NCBI GenBank assembly: GCA_052161625.1
Contig: CP197412.1
Length of the DNA stretch: 64,000 nucleotides
Strand: one strand, 5' to 3'
Source of the DNA: JBKCUI01 sp052161625
Lineage (GTDB): Bacteria; Planctomycetota; Planctomycetia; Pirellulales; Pirellulaceae
Shown here: positions 42,329 to 51,544 of the stretch, one piece after another
Layout: each line of letters begins with the position of its first letter
How positions within the stretch are numbered: the first letter of the stretch is position 1
Made by a program: the position numbers and the translations under genes
Notes under the pieces: generated by a model
Seen by the model: only the letters and a program-made list of their open reading frames with translations
What the model was told of the DNA's origin: nothing
Database searches by the model: none

Positions 42329-43984
42329 ATGAACTATCTCATTCCATTCACCATTCTGTTCCCACTCGCCGCGGGTATCGCCATTTTTCTGGCGGGCTCG
42401 AGGGGTAGGGGAATGGCTCCTGTTGGAGTCCTGGCGACCGGCGTCACGCTGTTGCTCAGCATCTTGGTCGTCTACCAAACTTTTGAAGGGCTCGAATCAG
42501 AGCGAACGGCCTCGGCTCCGGTGATCCCGGCTATTTCGTTTTCCCCCGATTGGATGAAGATCGATTTGCCGATCTCCATCACGGGAGAGCAAGTCCATTG
42601 GAGGCTTGGTTTCGGAGCGGATGGAATCGGCGCGTTGATGGTCTTTCTCACCGGGCTCGTCTTCGCAGCTGCAAGCGTATTTGCGTTGGGGCAGATCAAG
42701 CATCGGCTGCATCACTACCTTGCTCTTCTTTTGGTGACCGAATCGATTCTGCTCGGTGTCTTCCTCGCCATGGACTTGGTGACGTTCTACATCTTTTTCG
42801 AAGCGGTACTCCTGCCGTTGATGTTGTTGATCAACGGCTGGGGCGATCCCAAACTGGCTTTGAAAGCATCTCGCAAGTTCTTATTGTTCACCTTGGCGGG
42901 AAGCGTCCCTATGGTGATCGGCTTCATCGGTCTCGCCTTGCAGGCCAATGGACAAGGGATGCCATCGAACGTTGATTTCCAATCCCTCTCGGCGTTCGCG
43001 TTGCAGCAACAGGAAAACGCTCTCGAGGCGGGGCCCGCATTGCTTAATGATTATGTCGGACGACAAAGCTGGGTTGTTTGGCTTTTGCTCCTAGGCTTTG
43101 GAATCAAACTCGCGGTGTTGCCTCTCCACACGTGGTTGCCATCGACGTATGCCGTTTCCCATCCGAATACGACTTCGGTAGTCGCTTCGGTGGTTGCAAA
43201 GCTAGGTGTGTTCGGGATCATTCGTGTTGTTCTGCCGCTGACACCAATGGGGTTGGCATTTGAAGCGCAGTTGCTGTTCGGAGCGCTGGGAGCGGTCGCG
43301 ATCGTCTACGGGGCTCTAGTTGCCTTGTCCCAAAGCGACCTCCGCAAAGTGTTCGCTTACAGTTCGATCAGCCACATGGGTTTTATCACCGTTGGTTTGA
43401 TGAGTCTCAACATGGATGGCATCTCGGGTGCAGCGATCCAGATGTTCAACCATGGCGTGATCACTTGCTCGATGTTCTTGATCCTTGGATTGCTTGAACA
43501 GCGTCGTAGCGGTTTGAACTTCCGCATGGAAGATTTGGGAATGGCTGCTTTGTATCCTCGCATCGCCGTCCTACTTATCTTCTTCACGCTTGCCGGAGCA
43601 GGCCTGCCAGGGCTAAACGGATTTGTCGGCGAGTTGCTTGCAATGATGGGAATGACCCGTGTGAGCGCCGCGATCACGGCGGTCGCAGTGCTCGGGACGG
43701 TCCTAGGAGCTTGGTATGGTCTCCGCATAGTCCAACGGCTTCTTTTTGGCAGCGATGGTGGAGGCCGATCGAAGCATGCGGAGGATGTTACGAACGATTG
43801 CAATGCCAGCGAGTTGGCGACCTTGGTCTGCATGGCATTTCTTTGCCTCTACATCGGTGTAAGACCGGCAGGACCGATGAAGATGATCGAATCAGATGTG
43901 AAGCGATTGGTAAAGGTGACGGAACCTGCATCCAAAAAAGCTCACCCGCAAATGGACACCCTAGCCCAGAGCCCGTCGAACTAG
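42329..43984 (+). CDS. nuoM: Complex I subunit NuoM
   Basis: A 551-residue antiporter-like pump subunit. Motifs: FYIFFEAVLLPLMLLINGWG (conserved Glu), LPLHTWLPSTYAVSHPNTTSVVASVVAKLGVFGI, LRKVFAYSSISHMGFITVGL, and GITCSMFLILGLLEQR-type segment (VITCSMFLILGLLEQR). Fourteen membrane spans are expected. A moderate extramembrane insert between spans 5 and 6 (NVDFQSLSAFALQQQENALEAG) is longer than usual. The C-terminus (after about 525) is polar. Confidence 0.97.
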   Translation: MNYLIPFTILFPLAAGIAIFLAGSRGRGMAPVGVLATGVTLLLSILVVYQTFEGLESERTASAPVIPAISFSPDWMKIDLPISITGEQVHWRLGFGADGIGALMVFLTGLVFAAASVFALGQIKHRLHHYLALLLVTESILLGVFLAMDLVTFYIFFEAVLLPLMLLINGWGDPKLALKASRKFLLFTLAGSVPMVIGFIGLALQANGQGMPSNVDFQSLSAFALQQQENALEAGPALLNDYVGRQSWVVWLLLLGFGIKLAVLPLHTWLPSTYAVSHPNTTSVVASVVAKLGVFGIIRVVLPLTPMGLAFEAQLLFGALGAVAIVYGALVALSQSDLRKVFAYSSISHMGFITVGLMSLNMDGISGAAIQMFNHGVITCSMFLILGLLEQRRSGLNFRMEDLGMAALYPRIAVLLIFFTLAGAGLPGLNGFVGELLAMMGMTRVSAAITAVAVLGTVLGAWYGLRIVQRLLFGSDGGGRSKHAEDVTNDCNASELATLVCMAFLCLYIGVRPAGPMKMIESDVKRLVKVTEPASKKAHPQMDTLAQSPSN

Positions 43985-44006
43985 TTGAAAGAGATCGAGA
44001 GAGAAC

Positions 44007-45452
44007 GTGGATACACTAACGACGTTTAAAGCATCGCTCGCTTGGATGGCCCCCGCGATCACGATGATCTTGGGTGGCTCGCTCCTCTTGGGAGCATCCA
44101 TGGTGCTCAAGGGAGGACCACATCGAGATGTGCATGGCCAGCGAAATGGTATGGCGATCCTTTCCCTCCTCATCCTCGTCGTAGCGGGTTTGTTGGGCGG
44201 CATGCGCCAACTCCCGGACAATTTGGGAAGTGGCTTATTTCGGTTCGACGATATCGCCATTTCGTCCGAGCGATTGGCGCTTCTTGGCGGATTCCTCTTG
44301 ATCATGCTGTCGTGGTCGACAGCACCCAAGCAGTTTTTGGGAGAGTATTACGGTTGTTTGATCATCATGCTCGGCGCCATTCCGGTGGTGGGTGCGGCGA
44401 ACGATATCGTGACCCTCTTTCTTGGCTTGGAACTGATCAGCATCCCCACCTATATTCTTCTGGGCATTTCCAAAAACGATAACGCGGGCGCGGAAGCGAC
44501 GTTGAAGTACTTTCTGTTGAGCGCTTTCTCCTCCGCCTTCTTTTTGATGGGCGTTAGTTATCTGTATGGCGTGAGCGGTTCGACCAATCTGCAAGTGATC
44601 CATTACATCATGGGTGCAGATAGTGGAAAACTGATTTCCTTCGCAATCATTCTCGTGCTGTGCGGACTTGCATTTCGAATCACTGCCGTACCATTTCACT
44701 TCTATGCCCCAGACGTCTTTGAAGGGACGAGTTTGACCATGGCGGGGACCATGAGCTATCTCCCGAAGGTTGCTGGTTTTGTGGCAATGATTCGGATTCT
44801 TGTCTCCTCGTGGAGCCCCGAGAATTTGGCGACGATTGTCCCGGTCCTATTGCTCCTATCGGCGGTGACCATGCTCGTCGGTAACTTGATGGCGGCCGCT
44901 CAAAGCAACCTGAGGCGTCTGTTGGCATACTCCAGCATCGCGCACACAGGTTACTTGATGCTCGCGATGTCCGCGTTGATTCGAGAGAATGCACAGTCCA
45001 ACATCATCTTCTCCTATTTGGCTGCTTACGCCGCCATGACGCTCGGTCTGTTCGCCTGCCTCGGCGAAATGGAAGCAGCTGGCGGGAAGACGCATCTGAT
45101 CGGGGACCTTTCTGGCATGTTCTATCGTCGCCCAGCGGCATCGATAGGAATGACGGTTTGCTTAATCAGTATGATCGGTCTCCCATTCACGGCAGGCTTC
45201 TGGGCCAAGTTCCTTGTCTTTATGGGTGCCACGGCGGCTGGCATGGAAGATCCGGTCAGCCTAGGCATGGGGATTTTCATGGCAGTCAACGCGGTGGTCG
45301 CTGCAGGATACTACTGGCGAGTCCTGAGCAAACTCTACGAAAGAAGCGATGCTCATGTACCCCTCCGCGTCTTCCGTCCAAGCCTGTTTATCACCTACAC
45401 TATCTGCGTCGTCCTGACATTGGTCTGGTTCTTCGTTCCGTCGGTCATGTAA
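44007..45452 (+). CDS. nuoN: Complex I subunit NuoN
   Basis: A 481-residue antiporter-like pump subunit, GTG start at 44007. Motifs: LFLGLELISIPTYILLGISKN (conserved Glu), AVPFHFYAPDVFEGTSLTMAGTMSYLPKVAGFVAM (Lys/His region) and LRRLLAYSSIAHTGYLMLAM. It completes the operon, so all fourteen subunits A to N are encoded in order. No terminator lies directly after it; fabI begins 63 bp downstream on the same strand and may be read through. Confidence 0.96.
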   Translation: MDTLTTFKASLAWMAPAITMILGGSLLLGASMVLKGGPHRDVHGQRNGMAILSLLILVVAGLLGGMRQLPDNLGSGLFRFDDIAISSERLALLGGFLLIMLSWSTAPKQFLGEYYGCLIIMLGAIPVVGAANDIVTLFLGLELISIPTYILLGISKNDNAGAEATLKYFLLSAFSSAFFLMGVSYLYGVSGSTNLQVIHYIMGADSGKLISFAIILVLCGLAFRITAVPFHFYAPDVFEGTSLTMAGTMSYLPKVAGFVAMIRILVSSWSPENLATIVPVLLLLSAVTMLVGNLMAAAQSNLRRLLAYSSIAHTGYLMLAMSALIRENAQSNIIFSYLAAYAAMTLGLFACLGEMEAAGGKTHLIGDLSGMFYRRPAASIGMTVCLISMIGLPFTAGFWAKFLVFMGATAAGMEDPVSLGMGIFMAVNAVVAAGYYWRVLSKLYERSDAHVPLRVFRPSLFITYTICVVLTLVWFFVPSVM

Positions 45453-45515
45453 TTCTCGACCCGACGATTCGATAGTTGAATACACCTCCTCCCGAGCGAT
45501 TTTGGAATAGAAAAT

Positions 45516-46337
45516 ATGAAGTTATTTGAAGGCAAAAAAGGGCTTATCCTCGGTGTTGCAAACGATCGCTCGATCGCTTGGGCTGTCGCCAAGGAAATCC
45601 TGGATCAAGGAGGAGTGTGTGGATTCTCGCACCTCCCTGACAAAGCAGATGACGAGAAGAAAAAGAATCGCATGCGCGTTTCGAAATGCGTAGACGCTTA
45701 CCCAGCCCAAACCGCATTCCTGGAACCGCTGGACGTTCAAGACGACGAGCAAGTCGCTTCATTCATGAAGATGGCCGGCGAGAAGCTTGGCAAGATCGAT
45801 TTCTTGCTGCACTCGATCGCATTCGCCGATCGCGACGATCTTTCCCGCGACACCGTGGAAACGAGCCGCGCGGGCTTCAAATTGGCAATGGACGTAAGCG
45901 TTTACAGCTTGATCTCCGTCACCAATTACGCTCGTCCCCTCTTCAATGCCGAAGCGTCGGTTTTGACCATGACCTATTTCGGTGGAGAGAAATGCGTTCC
46001 AGGCTATAACGTCATGGGGATCTGCAAAGCGGCTCTCGATGCGACCGTACGCTATCTGGCAAACGATTTGGGACCTCAAGGCCATCGCGTCAATGCTGTC
46101 AGCGCGGGCCCCCTGAAAACTCTCGCAGGCGTCGCCGCAGGTGTTGGCGAGATGCAAGATTACTACGGTTACGTCGCGCCCCTGGCGCGTTGCGTGACCC
46201 ATGAGGAGGTGGGCCGCTCGGGAGCTTACTTGCTCAGCAACTATTCGTCGGGCATCACAGGTGAGATCCTACACGTCGATGCCGGTTACAACATCATGGG
46301 CAGCCCAGGCCGATTGCTTTACGAATTCAAGAAGTAG
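45516..46337 (+). CDS. fabI: Enoyl-acyl-carrier-protein reductase (FabI)
   Basis: A 273-residue SDR-type enzyme of fatty acid synthesis, reducing the enoyl-ACP double bond with NADH. The modified nucleotide loop GVANDRSIAWA is characteristic of FabI. The catalytic residues line up as Tyr154, Tyr164 and Lys171 (YFGGEKCVPGYNVMGICKAAL), matching the E. coli spacing, with the NAVSAGPLKTLA segment after them. The C-terminal ILHVDAGYNIMG is the usual ending. It probably follows nuoN in one transcript and is ended by a strong terminator. Confidence 0.95.
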   Translation: MKLFEGKKGLILGVANDRSIAWAVAKEILDQGGVCGFSHLPDKADDEKKKNRMRVSKCVDAYPAQTAFLEPLDVQDDEQVASFMKMAGEKLGKIDFLLHSIAFADRDDLSRDTVETSRAGFKLAMDVSVYSLISVTNYARPLFNAEASVLTMTYFGGEKCVPGYNVMGICKAALDATVRYLANDLGPQGHRVNAVSAGPLKTLAGVAAGVGEMQDYYGYVAPLARCVTHEEVGRSGAYLLSNYSSGITGEILHVDAGYNIMGSPGRLLYEFKK

Positions 46338-46370
46338 TCGGTAATGACTTGGTCATCGACTTAGGTCATC

Positions 46371-46398
46371 GGAACGGATCGACTATCCGTTCCTTTTT
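46371..46398 (+). terminator. Rho-independent terminator after fabI
   Basis: A perfect 9-bp stem (GGAACGGAT at 46371-46379 with ATCCGTTCC at 46385-46393), 5-nt loop and five T's. It begins 33 bp after fabI and its T-tract overlaps the stop codon of the convergent gene. Confidence 0.9.
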
Positions 46399-47341
46399 AA
46401 GGCATCGGTGCTTGATTACCGATGCTTTTCTGAAGCCAATCGCTGAGTGAAATGCGAAGCTTGGTCTTTTGCTTGGCAATTTCGCGGTTCATCTTTTCCA
46501 CTAGTTTTTGATCATAGTCCTCGAGCTTTTCATCGAGGACCTCGCGAATCCCTTTCCCTACCAACTCGGCTGCATCTCCTCCGATTTTGCTAATGCGGTC
46601 GATTTCGAACTCCTTCATTCGCACATTGGCTTGCGTAACCTCCGGTGAAAACTCGACATCCGGGGGAAATCGAAGCGAGTTGACGTGCATGTTGATCTGA
46701 ACATCCACCAACATCTCTACGCGACAGCGACCGTCGGCTGACAAGCTGTACCACTGGATATCGCGTTGCCACTGGCTGACGCGCCCGAATAGCTTCAGTG
46801 GAGCTTCGATCCGGCAGCTGACATCGATTCGTCCAGGAACGGTGAAGTCGATCTTTGCCACGTCGACCAGGAGCTCTTTTTCAGGATCGAGAAACTCGAT
46901 CGTGTAACGGGTCCAAGTGCCGTGGCGCACCGATTTCCACTTGCGCTTCGTCTCGATCTTGAACCCCTCGCGATGGATGTGAAGCCCGTCCATCACCTCC
47001 TTCGTCTGGTTCCACTTTCGATTGTCTTCATAATTCGGCGGAAGGTTTTTCAGAACAAGCCACTTCACCCAAGTACTAATTTCCTGCTTCTCGTCGGCGC
47101 TCACTGGGATAGAAACATCATCCAACTCGTCGGGCAACTGAAAGGTGTGAGGGCGAAGCGTTTCGGAAGCAGGTAGCGATGTGTCGAGAATGTCTTCCAA
47201 GCTCGGTGGTTCGCGACCGATTTGAGCCGCGGCAGGTGCTCCCCATCCCATCGCTCCAAGACATGCCATACTTGCGAGATGAACAAATCCCCGCCGAATG
47301 CCCCATCGCTTGGCTAGAACTAACTTTCGATTCGGATACAT
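46397..47341 (-). CDS. Secreted protein of unknown function
   Basis: A 314-residue protein, ATG at 47341, with a signal peptide (RRGFVHLASMACLGAMGWGAPAAAQ, cleavage near residue 40). The mature part is mixed beta strands in the middle (IDVSCRIEAPLKLFGRVSQWQRDIQWYSLSADGRCRVEMLVDVQI) then a highly charged helical C-terminus (EVLDEKLEDYDQKLVEKMNREIAKQKTKLRISLSDWLQKSIG). No enzyme motif or known domain was recognised. It is divergent from the large cytochrome-propeller gene with about 90 bp between starts, so the two may share a control region. Confidence 0.72.
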   Translation of the reverse strand: MYPNRKLVLAKRWGIRRGFVHLASMACLGAMGWGAPAAAQIGREPPSLEDILDTSLPASETLRPHTFQLPDELDDVSIPVSADEKQEISTWVKWLVLKNLPPNYEDNRKWNQTKEVMDGLHIHREGFKIETKRKWKSVRHGTWTRYTIEFLDPEKELLVDVAKIDFTVPGRIDVSCRIEAPLKLFGRVSQWQRDIQWYSLSADGRCRVEMLVDVQINMHVNSLRFPPDVEFSPEVTQANVRMKEFEIDRISKIGGDAAELVGKGIREVLDEKLEDYDQKLVEKMNREIAKQKTKLRISLSDWLQKSIGNQAPMP

Positions 47342-47432
47342 CGCATTCGTTCTCTTCGATTGGGTTTACAATAGGAGGGAACAAATCCCCACCGATCCCC
47401 GAACTCCTCTTCGGATCATAGAAGTGAAGCGA

Positions 47433-50400
47433 ATGCACGCACAAGAGCAGCCATCCACCCTTCCCCATATGTCCTCGCGATGGCCCCAGTTTTCGATCCA
47501 TTGGCTAGCTTTTCAACGTCTTTGCATGCTAGGCGTGGTTATCGCTTTGGAATCTTGGATTTCGCCCCCTGAGGCTTGGGGCTGGCAAATCGACGAACAG
47601 ATTCCTGAACTTTCTGAACGGACCCAGATCGTACAGGATTGGATAGCACAAAGCCGTGTGCAAGGAGATACGCTCCGGGGTTCTATCGTTTTTGCCAGTG
47701 CAAAAGTGGCTTGCTCAAGCTGCCATGCGATTGGCGAGGTAGGTGGGAAACTGGGGCCAGAGTTGTTGTCGGTTGCCCAGAAGCGAACGTCAGAGCAGCT
47801 CGTGGAAAGTGTTTTGTGGCCGAATTTGACGATCGAGCCCGAGTATGTTCCTTACAAATTCCTCCTGGAAGACGACCGAGTCGTTTCGGGCTATCGTGAA
47901 AATAGTGAGGACGATTCCATCGTTACGATCCGCGATCCAGCCAAGAATGAAGTCATTTCGATTTCAAAAGATGAAATCATTCAGTCCGCTCCGTCACGAT
48001 CCTTGATGCCGCATGGTTTGCTCGACGCATTACCGCGGGATAAGCGAATCGATTTAATCCGGTTCGTGATCGAGCTCCGGGAATTGGACGAACGGGTACG
48101 CCAGGCAGCCCAACGCGCTATTCAGTCCGCAACCCACCACGCCCTCTCGACGTTCACCTGGAGTCGCGAACCGCTCCGACGCGATGCGCATCCTTATGCG
48201 GATCATCCGGTAAACCGAGACCGCGTGTATGACTTCTATGCCAAGCAAGCGAACGCGTTTCGGAACCAAGACACTGGTTTGGATTTGTTACAAGCCTATC
48301 CCGGGCTCGATGGGGGAACGTTCGGTCACTGGGGAAATCAAAACGAAGAGACTTGGCGAGGAAATGAATGGGAGTCGATTCGGAAACATCGGCTTCAAGC
48401 GACTGTTTTCATTCATCCCCGGCGCACCGTTGCACGAGCTGTTTGCTACCGCTTAGGGAACGCTGGTTCCTGGTCGGTCTGCTACGATCCCGATTCGATG
48501 GGTTTTGTGAGCTGTTGGCAAAATGGTTTTCTCCGTTTTTCATCGGTGCGGCATGGCTTTATGGACGGTGCCCGAATCGAAGGAGACGAACGGGATTTGC
48601 CACCCAAGTCTGGGCCATTGCGAGATGTGCTGCAGCTATCGGACGGTGCGAACATCCGCTACCTCGGCTATCGATATCGTGGTGATCAAGTTCTGTTTCT
48701 CCTGTTGGTTAATGGTGAGGAATACATCGATGAGATGCAGATCGTTCAAGGGGAATTGCAGAGGAAACTCCGAAAGGAACGACACACGATCCCTTCAGAC
48801 GTCAAGCCTTCGAGTAGGCGATGGCCCGAATCGGTCGACACCACGATTGAGAATGGAAAGGGTATGGGCTATGTGGTCGATACGATCACCCTTCCGGTGG
48901 ACAATCCATGGGGGATCCCTTTGTTCATAGGAGACCACGCATTTCTGAGTGATGGCTCGGCGTTGTTATGCACCATGCATGGTGATGTCATGCGAGCCGA
49001 GGGAATCGCGGCGACGAATCACACGTTGCACGAAGCGGCCACGGTACGATGGACACGTGTGGCGTCTGGGCTACATCATCCGCTGGGGATGTGGATCGAT
49101 TCCGACGGGGTCTTTGTCCTTTGCCGCAATCAGATCACACGATTGCATGACGAGAACGGAGACGGCGAGTATGACCGGTACGAATGCTTTAGCAATGCCT
49201 TCATCACCTCTCCGAATGGACACGACTACATCTGCGGTTTGGTGCGGGATCGCGAAGGAAATTTCTATACGGTCTCAGGCAATCAAGGTCTTCTACGCAT
49301 TGCATCCGATGGCCTGCGTGCGGAAGTAATTGCAACCGGTTTTCGCAACCCCGACGGGCTGGGCATTATGCCGGATGGTTCTTTGACGGTGCCTTGCTCG
49401 GAAGGAGACTGGACGCCTGCGTCCATGGTCCATCTAGTCCCCCCTCGCGACGACTCGTCCGATTCCAAACAGCCACCGCGTTTTTATGGATACCGCGGCC
49501 CAAAACCAGGCGAGGCGATGGAAAAGCCACTTGTCTATCTCCCGAGAGGGGAAGACAACAGCAGCGGAGGTCAGCTTTGGGTGGATAGTCCCAGGATGGG
49601 GCCATTGCATCAGCATTTGCTGCACACCTCCTTTGGGACCGGCACCGCATGGATGCTACTGCGTGACCGCGTAGGAGATGTTCACCAATCGGCTGCAATC
49701 CGTTTGCCGGGCGAGTATCGGTCGGGCATCCATCGCGCCAAAGTCCATCCGATAGATGGCTCGGTCTACCTTTCGGGAATGAGCGGCTGGGGAACCTATA
49801 CCCCGGATGCAGGTTGTTTCGAGCGTCTTCGTTACATCGGTGATAACGTGCCGATGCCGATCGGCTTTCATGTTCGGCAAAACGGGATCGAGATACGATT
49901 TTCGGAACCGATCGATCGAGAGAAGGCGAGTGATTCGGCGCACCATTTTGTTCAAGGTTGGAATTACCGCTATTCCCCAGGTTATGGTTCACCAGAGCTT
50001 TCGATCCACCAACCGCGCAGCGTCGGTCACGATCGGCTCCGAATCGAATCGGTCGTCGTGAGTGAGGATGGACGAGAGATCTTTGTCGAACTCCCCGAAC
50101 TTCAAAAGTGCAGCCAGCTCTATTGGAGTTTTTCGGCGGGAAGCGAGGACGCTATGGAGATGTTCGCTACTGTCCATGCGTTGGATACGCCAAGAATGGA
50201 TGTCCCATCCGGTGCACGCATGTCGAGCAAAGAATGGCTGCCCCACCCTTTGGAACGGGACATCGAATGGCTTCAAAGATCAATCCCGAATCCGTGGGGA
50301 AAGCAGAGAAGCGATTCGAGGCCTATTTCGATTTCAGCCTCCGACAATCTTCAGTTCGATCAACGATCTCTTCGGGCCAAACCGGGTGAATGGTTGCGAC

Positions 50401-50690
50401 TCACGCTGAAGAACCCGGATGTCGTCCCGCACAATTGGGTGCTTCTAAGTCCGAACAGTTTGGACAAGGTGGGAGCGTTGGCGAATCAAGTTGTCTCGGA
50501 TCCCGATGCGTACCTTTATCATTACGTACCAAAGTCCGAGCAGGTCCTGTGCTATACCGACATTGTCGAGCCCAAGTCGGAGTTCACCATTACCTTTCAG
50601 GCCCCGGCGGAGCCGGGTCGGTACCCTTATCTCTGTACATTCCCAGGGCACTGGATGGTGATGAACGGAGAACTGATCGTCGCACCGTAG
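47433..50690 (+). CDS. Exported cytochrome c / beta-propeller / azurin-like multidomain protein
   Basis: A 1085-residue protein from ATG 47433 (ATG 47469 also possible). A signal-like hydrophobic segment covers about residues 22-47. A PVC-type heme domain follows with CSSCH at 94-98 (c-type heme) and the LMPHGLLDALPRDKRIDLIRFVIEL ending. The middle, about 230-430, is an unclassified beta-rich region. A six-blade-like propeller spans about 510-850 (HPLGMWIDSDGVFVLCRNQITRLHDENGDGEYDRYE, NPDGLGIMPDGSLTVPCSEG). The C-terminal 95 residues form an azurin/auracyanin-type cupredoxin with H1000, C1068, H1073 and M1077 (CTFPGHWMVM). Heme and type-1 copper in one chain suggest an exported electron-transfer enzyme; the substrate is unknown. 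Confidence 0.83.
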   Translation: MHAQEQPSTLPHMSSRWPQFSIHWLAFQRLCMLGVVIALESWISPPEAWGWQIDEQIPELSERTQIVQDWIAQSRVQGDTLRGSIVFASAKVACSSCHAIGEVGGKLGPELLSVAQKRTSEQLVESVLWPNLTIEPEYVPYKFLLEDDRVVSGYRENSEDDSIVTIRDPAKNEVISISKDEIIQSAPSRSLMPHGLLDALPRDKRIDLIRFVIELRELDERVRQAAQRAIQSATHHALSTFTWSREPLRRDAHPYADHPVNRDRVYDFYAKQANAFRNQDTGLDLLQAYPGLDGGTFGHWGNQNEETWRGNEWESIRKHRLQATVFIHPRRTVARAVCYRLGNAGSWSVCYDPDSMGFVSCWQNGFLRFSSVRHGFMDGARIEGDERDLPPKSGPLRDVLQLSDGANIRYLGYRYRGDQVLFLLLVNGEEYIDEMQIVQGELQRKLRKERHTIPSDVKPSSRRWPESVDTTIENGKGMGYVVDTITLPVDNPWGIPLFIGDHAFLSDGSALLCTMHGDVMRAEGIAATNHTLHEAATVRWTRVASGLHHPLGMWIDSDGVFVLCRNQITRLHDENGDGEYDRYECFSNAFITSPNGHDYICGLVRDREGNFYTVSGNQGLLRIASDGLRAEVIATGFRNPDGLGIMPDGSLTVPCSEGDWTPASMVHLVPPRDDSSDSKQPPRFYGYRGPKPGEAMEKPLVYLPRGEDNSSGGQLWVDSPRMGPLHQHLLHTSFGTGTAWMLLRDRVGDVHQSAAIRLPGEYRSGIHRAKVHPIDGSVYLSGMSGWGTYTPDAGCFERLRYIGDNVPMPIGFHVRQNGIEIRFSEPIDREKASDSAHHFVQGWNYRYSPGYGSPELSIHQPRSVGHDRLRIESVVVSEDGREIFVELPELQKCSQLYWSFSAGSEDAMEMFATVHALDTPRMDVPSGARMSSKEWLPHPLERDIEWLQRSIPNPWGKQRSDSRPISISASDNLQFDQRSLRAKPGEWLRLTLKNPDVVPHNWVLLSPNSLDKVGALANQVVSDPDAYLYHYVPKSEQVLCYTDIVEPKSEFTITFQAPAEPGRYPYLCTFPGHWMVMNGELIVAP

Positions 50691-50792
50691 TGACTTCGGT
50701 GCAGCCAGCGTCTCAGGCATAGTCATGTCTGCCGCGCAGCTCGCTACTGCCGTGCAGCTCGCTATTGCCCAGCAATCCGAGCTCTCCGAAGG

Positions 50793-51533
50793 TCAAAGCC
50801 CACCAAAACGCCGATGCCGTTTGCTGTAGTCTTCCATAGCAGCAAGGAAATCGTTTCGAGAGAACTCTGGCCAAGCCCGTTTGGTAATCCACAGTTCGGA
50901 GTAGCTGATTTGCCAGAGCAAGTAGTTGCTGAGGCGTAGCTCCCCGCTGGTGCGAATGAGCAAGTCTGGGTCGGGGAGATTCGCGGTATACAGATGCTTC
51001 GAGATCATCGATTCGTCGATTTGATCGGGAGTGCATGAACCCTCCTGGACCTTTTGCGCAATCGTTCGAACGGCATCCGTAATCTCTTGCCTGCTACCGT
51101 AGTTAATCGCCAAGCAGAGATGCAATCCGGTCATGCCGGCACTCTTCGCAACTGCGCGGTCCATCTCTTCGAGAACATCTTCGGGCAGCCCATCGCGGCG
51201 ACCGATGACCGAAAGCCGGATGTTCTTTTCCACGAGCGTTTTCGATTCCTGGATCAAGAACTGCTTGAGCAGTCCCATGAGAAAATCCAGTTCCTCTTTG
51301 GGGCGTTTCCAGTTCTCGCTCGAAAAACAATAGAGAGTTAGAACTTGAACGCCCAGTTCGACGCAAACCTCGCAAGCCCTTCGTACCGATTGGGCTCCCT
51401 GCCGATGCCCTTCAATGCGTGGCAACCCTCGAGATTGGGCCCATCGACCATTTCCATCCATTATGATGGCAACATGCTTTGGGATGACCAACTCGGTCTT
51501 CGTCGAGAGTTTCTTGCGTCGAAAAAATGACAT
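50793..51533 (-). CDS. uppS: Isoprenyl transferase (undecaprenyl diphosphate synthase)
   Basis: A 246-residue cis-prenyltransferase. The catalytic block HVAIIMDGNGRWA holds Asp26, followed by the substrate helices RIEGHRQGAQSVRRACEVC and the conserved LYCFSSENWKRPKEE and DLLIRTSGELRLSNYLLWQISYSELWIT blocks. It makes the C55 lipid carrier that the sugar cluster would also use, although the genes are far apart here. It lies 11 bp downstream of the nuclease/phosphatase gene on the same strand, so the two are probably co-transcribed from the structured leader described below. Confidence 0.94.
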   Translation of the reverse strand: MSFFRRKKLSTKTELVIPKHVAIIMDGNGRWAQSRGLPRIEGHRQGAQSVRRACEVCVELGVQVLTLYCFSSENWKRPKEELDFLMGLLKQFLIQESKTLVEKNIRLSVIGRRDGLPEDVLEEMDRAVAKSAGMTGLHLCLAINYGSRQEITDAVRTIAQKVQEGSCTPDQIDESMISKHLYTANLPDPDLLIRTSGELRLSNYLLWQISYSELWITKRAWPEFSRNDFLAAMEDYSKRHRRFGGL

Positions 51534-51544
51534 CGAAAGAGGGG

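Noticed and set aside
50736..50770. Two adjacent copies of about 16 bp (CAGCTCGCTA-TGCC) after the cytochrome-propeller gene.
   Set aside because: Only two imperfect copies with no flanking structure; not a CRISPR or a mobile-element end.
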